Origin: Siphonodentalium dalli
Taxonomy: Eukaryota > Mollusca > Scaphopoda > Gadilida > Siphonodentaliidae
Direction of reading: 5' to 3'
Length of the DNA stretch: 64,000 nt
NCBI GenBank assembly: GCA_032622095.1
Contig: CP136062.1
Location: 137,038,351 to 137,102,350, forward strand
Positions 58,590 to 64,000 of this stretch are shown in pieces (the stretch's first letter is position 1; each line of letters opens with the position of its first letter). Made by a program: the position numbers and the translations under genes. Below the pieces are notes generated by a model. That model was not told the DNA's origin. It was given only the letters and a program-made list of their open reading frames with translations, and did no database searches.

Positions 58590-60640
58590 AAATGGGTAGA
58601 TCGTACCCATATTCGAACTTGATCTGTATTTCGTTTAGGATCACAAAACAAGAAGTTGTAGATACAGTTCGTAAACTGAAATTTAGAAAGGCAAGCGGTT
58701 GTGATGACATAGTCAACGAACACCTTCTCTTCGGTTCTGAATTGCTGTATGTGTGCATGTGCAAGTTATTCAACCCCTTCGTTGAACACGAGTGGATTCC
58801 ACCGTCACTAAAATCAGGAATTATTGTTCCTCTGTACAAGGGTGAACCGAATCCGTCAACACTTCCCGATAGCTATAGAGCCATATCGTTACTCCATGTG
58901 ATCTACAAAGTGTTCGAAGGTGTTCTCGTCAATCGATTCACGAATAGCCATTTGCTTGTGACATTCCCTAGTGCATTACAAAACGGGGTTCAAGCAGCAA
59001 TTGGATTTAATATGAAATCTTTTGTTCTTCAATAGTCTATCTCATATGCACAAGACAACTCTAAACTTTTTGTAACCTTCTTTGACTCCATTCTACAAAG
59101 TGTGGCAAAATGGCCTCTCGTTCAAATTCGAACGCCTTGGCTTCTCTGGAAAGACCGTTCGCATGCTACGTTGTATATATAGTGATATCACGAGCCGCGT
59201 GCGGTATAGCGGTTGCCTGTCAAACTCTTTCAGTATAGGACAAGGAACTCAACAAGGAGCAGTCCTTTCACCTTTCTGCTACCTCGTGTATATCGACGAG
59301 CTTCTAAAATCGCTAACGACCACTCGGATGGGACTATCCATAAACGGCGTATCTTGTGTCGCACCAACAACGGCAGACGACATCGCTTAATATCTCTTTC
59401 TGAATCCGGTCTAGATAGCCTTCTGGACATATGTTATATAGCAACAAGTGCCGTTTTTCTTTTTCTTATACTAAAAGCAACATCGCTGTGTTTAATGAAT
59501 CCAAGTCCACGTAGATCTTGGTGTTTAGGGCCAAACAATATACCAGAGCATACAGAAAGTATTCATCTTGGCATAGATCAGAATAAATTCGCAAACGGAC
59601 GAACACAAGGGAACATTGTATTTTCAAAAATACGGAAAACATTTTTCTCCATTGCACGGAAAGCAAACACTTCTTCTCTGACACCGGCATCCCTGCGAGC
59701 AATTCTGAAATGTGTGGTGATGCCGAAGGCTCTCTATGGTTGTGTGTTGTTCCCGCTGGAATACTCGTCGAGTCTCCCTACCATAGAGAGGTCACTTCGG
59801 ACTTGTGCAAAAAATAGACAAACACTCCCGAAGAGAGCTACCACAAGATTATCGCTTGGATTACTAGGAATAATGCCAATAGAACAACAAATACACATAA
59901 GGAAACTCTGCTTCCTTGGCAACCTCATCCACCTGCCAATGCATCACCAAACTCCACTTAGATTGTTTCTTGTTAAGGCTCAACAACAACGTCTCTTCAA
60001 TAGATCTACACCAGTCTTCACTCAAGAAATATTTCAGCTCCTTACCAAGTACGACCTAATCGACAATATTTTCAACTTTATGGACGAAGGGACGTTTCCA
60101 TGGAAGGATGCATGGAAGGCATTAGCAAAAGACTCCGTTATGCATTTATATTCCAACTCTTGGTTTTCAGCGGTTGTTTCCGATCCACGGCTGAAAGTAC
60201 TGTCCTTGACCCATCGCAATCCGCTTAAGCAGTGGCAGCTATGGGACAGACTGCAGTTCACACTCCGTAAAGTTCATGAATATGGTACGACTACTGAACC
60301 GAACTACCTTCGCCAACAATTATGTATGTGTGTTGTGCTCAATGCTGTGCGAAAATGAACTGATGCACATAATGTTCTCCTCCCAGTCTCATCTGTTAAT
60401 ATCTGCACTGGGGGTACATTATCAACCACTGTGGAATACAAACATGTCTCGCCTATCTTCGGACAATTTATTCGCTCTGTTTTTCGGTTCTACTCTCCAT
60501 CACGTGACACTAGACTTACCTACGCTCCAGCTTGACAAAATAATTTACTCCACAGCTACATTTCTCCTATGTGCAAGCGACTCATTGAGAGGAACGCAAA
60601 AACTACATACTTATAAACCAATGACATTGCGGTAATCATA
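58590..60640 (+). pseudogene. LINE reverse transcriptase and C-terminal domain
   Basis: 58592-59035 holds the finger and palm start (RKASGCDDIVNEHL, IPPSLKSGIIVPLYKG, SYRAISLL). 59082-59390 holds GQGTQQGAVLSPFCYLVY and the catalytic TADDIA (ADD at 59373-59381; the residue before ADD is T rather than the usual F/Y). It continues in another frame (LISLSESGLDSL to about 60290), and then a CVLCSMLCENELMH segment (near 60325) resembles a C-terminal zinc motif. At least three frame changes and stops are visible. Confidence 0.78.
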
Positions 60641-61160
60641 TTACGAACTTGTTCTGTAGACCTAGGAAATAACTCTTTATTTTCTTTATTGCTCTTTATT
60701 TCCAGTTCTTAAATAGGCCATTTCCATGTGATATATGCTACTTTCTGACTTCGAAGACTGAAACCTTTGTCTAATTTCACTGAATAAGGTAATATGACGA
60801 CACACATTCTCGTGTTCCATTATTCAACGTTGATGTCCAGTAAATATTTTATTTGGAAGTTTTATTTCGCTCGGTCACACGCATGTGATATTGCTATTCA
60901 GGTTTTAAAAAGGGCAACTGGTATTCAGGCACTTCTGTGTATGCCTTCCCCTTTATAAATTCTATATTAGATTATCACCGACCCCACTAACACTTGAAAA
61001 TGTCAGAACCTGGTCGCATGCATGTGACATGGCGTAAACACTGCAAGAGTATTATTGTGATAATATAATATTTGCATGCATATTTATATAACATGTATAT
61101 ACTTGTCATGTGTATATATGCTCTTCTAAATTGAGGAGGTTGACAATAAACATATACATG
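60640..61160 (+). other. LINE 3' untranslated region
   Basis: AT-rich, without open frames. It ends GACAATAAACATATACATG directly before the right 49-bp repeat; AATAAA is the likely poly(A) signal. Confidence 0.5.
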
Positions 61161-61531
61161 TACTCAGATCTAATGTGTAAGTATGACAACATATATTTGT
61201 TTGAAAAATCCAAACGCATAACCAGAAGAAGTGTCATTTTAATTGAAACGGACTAAAGATATAATAATTTTTAAATAACCAAACCCATATTTACGATAAC
61301 AATTAAATGGATAGAAAACCCTTCATGTGTATCGATCAAATGAGTCCCTGACTCTCAGATCTTTTAGGAACCAATTCTCGATTCACCCATTTAATTTAGT
61401 CATACCAGATATATTAGACACATGTCTAAAGTATCTGGTCACACATTGGAATCTAAACTGGAACCGCAATAGTCTTGGTAAAAACAATACTGCTTTCATC
61501 GTTAGATCATTATTACGTGTCTGGCGGATGG

Positions 61532-61538
61532 TATACAT
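61532..61538 (+). promoter_or_regulatory. Degenerate TATA box of the U6 MATQK gene
   Basis: TATACAT replaces TATAAAT found in the other five units. The promoter may be weaker here, or the preceding LINE tail may matter. Confidence 0.35.
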
Positions 61539-61562
61539 TTTAACTTTTAGCCAGTTTGGAGA

Positions 61563-63157
61563 AACGATGTGTATATGCCTGCAATAAAACTATTGACTTC
61601 AAAACTGCACAAAACAAACAAAAGTTCGTGAGTGAAAGGCGCCACGACATGCTTACTGTAACAACAACACAATGTCGCGTGACAAGCAGTATCTTCATAT
61701 TATCTGCTGGTCGCTTCTGACTGTTTTTATTTTATCGACACCTTCGGAAAGATACTTCGGATTTGGGCGTCCACATGATCTAGATTCGCATATATATACG
61801 ACGGAGATAGAATATATGGACATAATCAAAACAAAACCAAAGTACCAAGAAAAACCCACCTCATAACTACACTATAGACAATGTTTTGGCAAAAGAAACA
61901 GGTATGTTAACGTGCATGTAGTTTATAATTCATATATAGATAATTCGAAGGAAAGCAAAGTAAGGTCCGACATGGCAGTGTAAATGATTTATGCTGCACA
62001 GGACTTGACACCAAATTAGTTACAAAAATGATGGCATGTTTAGCCCAACAAGCGAATAAAATGAAAAACCACACACAAATAACGTCATCTAATCATCACA
62101 TAATTATGGGGGAATCACTTGTATATATACCCTAAAGCGTTATGCGTGACGATTATTCTAACGTGGTGTAAATTGGAATAGTTTCATAACTGTAAATGTT
62201 CTTGTAACTTGTTGACAACGAGGTGACAATATTAGCTGATAGGTGGGATGTTAGAATAATTTACTAATTGAATCAATCACAAGATCCCATTTCGGTATAC
62301 CGTTATGAGGTGATAACTTTCTCAGGAAAAGATGGAAGATGTCAAATTTAAAAGCACAATCCAAATAATTAAGTGTTAATATAATAAATGTCGCGAACGA
62401 GAGGTGTGTAAACAGATTAGTATCCCTTCATATATAATGCCAAGACTTTGTCTTCAATGATTATTTCTTCTCAGCAGTCATCCGCAACATTTCGTCTGCC
62501 AACCTATATATGTAATTAGATATTCGTGATACTTATAATTATTTACGGTAAGTTTAATGATGACAATCCCCCCGACAGACTAACGCCACGCAAGTCTGGC
62601 CACACCATCACGTACAAGGAATATGAGGAAATCTTAATGCTTTTATTCTATACTTTTGTCGGTTACAATTCATTTTGATTTGGTCCGACCAATTTCGAAA
62701 TAAATAATTTATAGACGTCAATTGAATGTGTATAGACTTTCTATCAGTTGTTGTTTTGCCATATCCGTAGTTACGATTTCGAGAAGCAAAGCATGGGCAC
62801 GCGAGCTCTTTATGTAATACTCGAACCTATATCATTGACTGACCTGGTAACAACATAATTAAGTACAATATAATCACGTCAAACAAAACTTGATCACCTT
62901 ACTGTGAGTAGCAATATGTTTGAACGACACAAATGGACTCGTAGTCGTCAATACTGCGAAAAGGTTTTTCGACTGTCCAAAAAAAAAACCCCATCTATAA
63001 GCTATTCGTAATTATGATCAGTAGTTGTTACGCGAAAGGTGTTAAGTTGCTAATTTCGTAGGACATTGCTTGTATACACGTAACCACAAAACACGATATA
63101 GCACACTGCTATCTTCTTGTATTCATTTTTAATAAACATCTTTTATTTACCTTTCAG
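61563..63157 (+). other. U6 MATQK gene: leader exons 1-2 and introns
   Basis: Exon 1 ends at 61901 (donor GTATGT at 61902). Exon 2 is 62478-62547, 70 bp, donor GTAAGT. The acceptor abuts the ATG at 63158. The AGTC-flanked insertion of U4/U5 is absent. The 64-codon exon 1 frame with ATG is 61672-61866. Confidence 0.5.
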
Positions 63158-63703
63158 ATGGCCACACAAAAGGTCGCCGACACTTATCTGTCAACGGACA
63201 TGGGTAGCATCCTAGCATGGACAATAAACGACGACAAAACGGTTGATCTTCAGCAGAATTACATCAAAGCATTCACACCAAAGAACAAAAAGTCAATCAA
63301 TGTCTTCAACAAAATAAGCACGATCGAGAAGAAAATAAAGCGAAAGTTCAATAAAGCGGTCAGGAGGAGACCACGCCCACTTGGTTTAGATGATTCCATT
63401 GATTGCGACAGTTGTGTTCCATCAGAGAATACAGACACATATGATCGTTTGGAGACTGTCGCACAATCAAAATGTGCATGGCGGCTATCAGAAAGGGCAC
63501 CATCTACTGAAACCCTGACATCTACCCCAAAGCAATATAAAGGCAAACATGCAGAAACCAGAATATATATAGTCCATTTCGACGACAAAACAACGCACAG
63601 CCGAAATGTCGACAAACAGGCGACAAAGAGAAAGATGAAAAACTTCACTAAACTTTTCCACACAGACGAGGAACCGAACGTACAAGTTCTTGCCAATTTA
63701 TGA
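63158..63703 (+). CDS. Unrecognised basic protein of the MATQK family, U6 copy (181 aa)
   Basis: Intact, although it lies in the most diverged unit. It shares the 181-aa form of U4/U5 but keeps N24 (AWTINDDK) like U1/U2, so the copies are mosaic. Replacements relative to U4 are few (Q to R before LSERAPS, C to F in VHCDDK). The conserved first 75 residues and last 48 residues support selection. Function unknown. Confidence 0.75.
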   Translation: MATQKVADTYLSTDMGSILAWTINDDKTVDLQQNYIKAFTPKNKKSINVFNKISTIEKKIKRKFNKAVRRRPRPLGLDDSIDCDSCVPSENTDTYDRLETVAQSKCAWRLSERAPSTETLTSTPKQYKGKHAETRIYIVHFDDKTTHSRNVDKQATKRKMKNFTKLFHTDEEPNVQVLANL

Positions 63704-63881
63704 AGCGCCTTATATGGTCTTGCCAGTTTTCATTTTGAGTGCTATATATATTTATATAATGGTTGATCTAATTCAACCCTATTGGTTGCCGAATGTTTCT
63801 GTTTTACTTGTGCTATTTTGTTGTAATGTTGTTACCGTATGTCTGTTAACAATAATTGTAAATATATGTTATCCGTCAAAT

Positions 63882-63887
63882 ATTAAA
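63882..63887 (+). terminator. ATTAAA poly(A) signal, U6 MATQK gene
   Basis: Conserved hexamer, 179 bp after the stop. Confidence 0.55.
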
Positions 63888-64000
63888 GTGCTATGAAATA
63901 TCCCAAACTTTGAACATTTTCGCCTACCCGACATGGGCTCTTGTTTACCCGACGATGATGTACTTCAAGGAGAAATGGTCAGTTCTTCTAAATGGCACAC

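Larger units (their letters stand above)
57167..61160 (+). mobile_element. APE-type LINE (non-LTR retrotransposon), broken
   Basis: About 4.0 kb with an AP-like endonuclease followed by a reverse transcriptase and a C-terminal Cys/His segment, then a 0.5 kb 3' UTR with AATAAA (61145-61150). The layout fits the APE-bearing clades such as CR1/L2 or I; the exact clade is not resolved. It is interrupted by several stops and frame changes and is shorter than a full element of this type. No long A tail is seen. Confidence 0.8.
57118..61209. repeat. 49-bp direct repeats flanking the LINE
   Basis: 57118-57166 and 61161-61209 both start TACTCAGATCTAATGTGTAA and end TTTGAAAAAT, with two mismatches. 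The sequence occurs once in the other units, so it is a target-site duplication of unusual length. Confidence 0.7.
54941..63975 (+). repeat. Tandem array unit U6, with LINE insertion
   Basis: The most diverged unit. Its left part (54941 to about 57166) has many indels relative to U1-U5, it lacks the MITE-like element, and it carries a 4.0 kb LINE. From 61161 onward it is again close to the family. Similarity to the other units stops at about 63975 (AAGGAGAA, then unrelated sequence), a possible array edge. Confidence 0.82.

Noticed and set aside
1-64000. tRNA, rRNA or spliceosomal RNA genes
   Set aside because: No sequence with the expected conserved boxes or fold was recognised on either strand by eye; a tRNAscan-SE and Infernal run would settle this.

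Overview
This is animal-type eukaryotic DNA: AT-rich, with spliced-gene signals, TATA boxes, ATTAAA poly(A) signals, Helitrons, a MITE-like element, a LINE and satellite DNA. A marine invertebrate, perhaps a mollusc, would fit, but nothing in the sequence fixes the taxon.

The backbone is a head-to-tail array of six diverged copies of a 6.0-6.8 kb unit: U1 1-6071, U2 6072-12104, U3 12105-41349, U4 41350-48197, U5 48198-54940 and U6 54941 to about 63975, where similarity stops. Each unit carries, left to right: a spacer with a TATA box and a strong splice donor; an inverted-repeat MITE-like element (absent from U6); a second TATA box followed by a two-exon leader; and one coding exon for an unrecognised basic protein of 181-183 aa that starts with MATQK. 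The ATG lies directly after the splice acceptor (CAG|ATG). An ATTAAA poly(A) signal follows about 180 bp after the stop. Five of the six copies are open. The U3 copy is decayed, with a frameshift and a lost splice donor.

The array has been a target for insertions. U3 holds a 23.9 kb Helitron complex (14369-38240) at a single A^T site inside its MITE. It contains two autonomous Helitrons that are nearly identical (A 14738-26088, B 26903-38240), with a short non-autonomous Helitron (26089-26902) between them. All three end in a GC hairpin plus CTAG. Copy B encodes an uninterrupted 1605-aa Rep-helicase; copy A is split by a 2-bp difference. Each autonomous copy also carries about 4 kb of a 245-260-bp satellite and two decayed fragments of its own Rep gene in its tail. 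U4 and U5 share an insertion of about 990 bp of unknown class in the gene leader. U6 carries a broken APE-type LINE (57167-61160) between 49-bp direct repeats.

The host gene family and the Helitron concatemer are the two most interesting items. I recognise no function for the MATQK protein. Many other open frames in the window lie antisense to real genes or in non-constrained spacer and are not annotated as genes.
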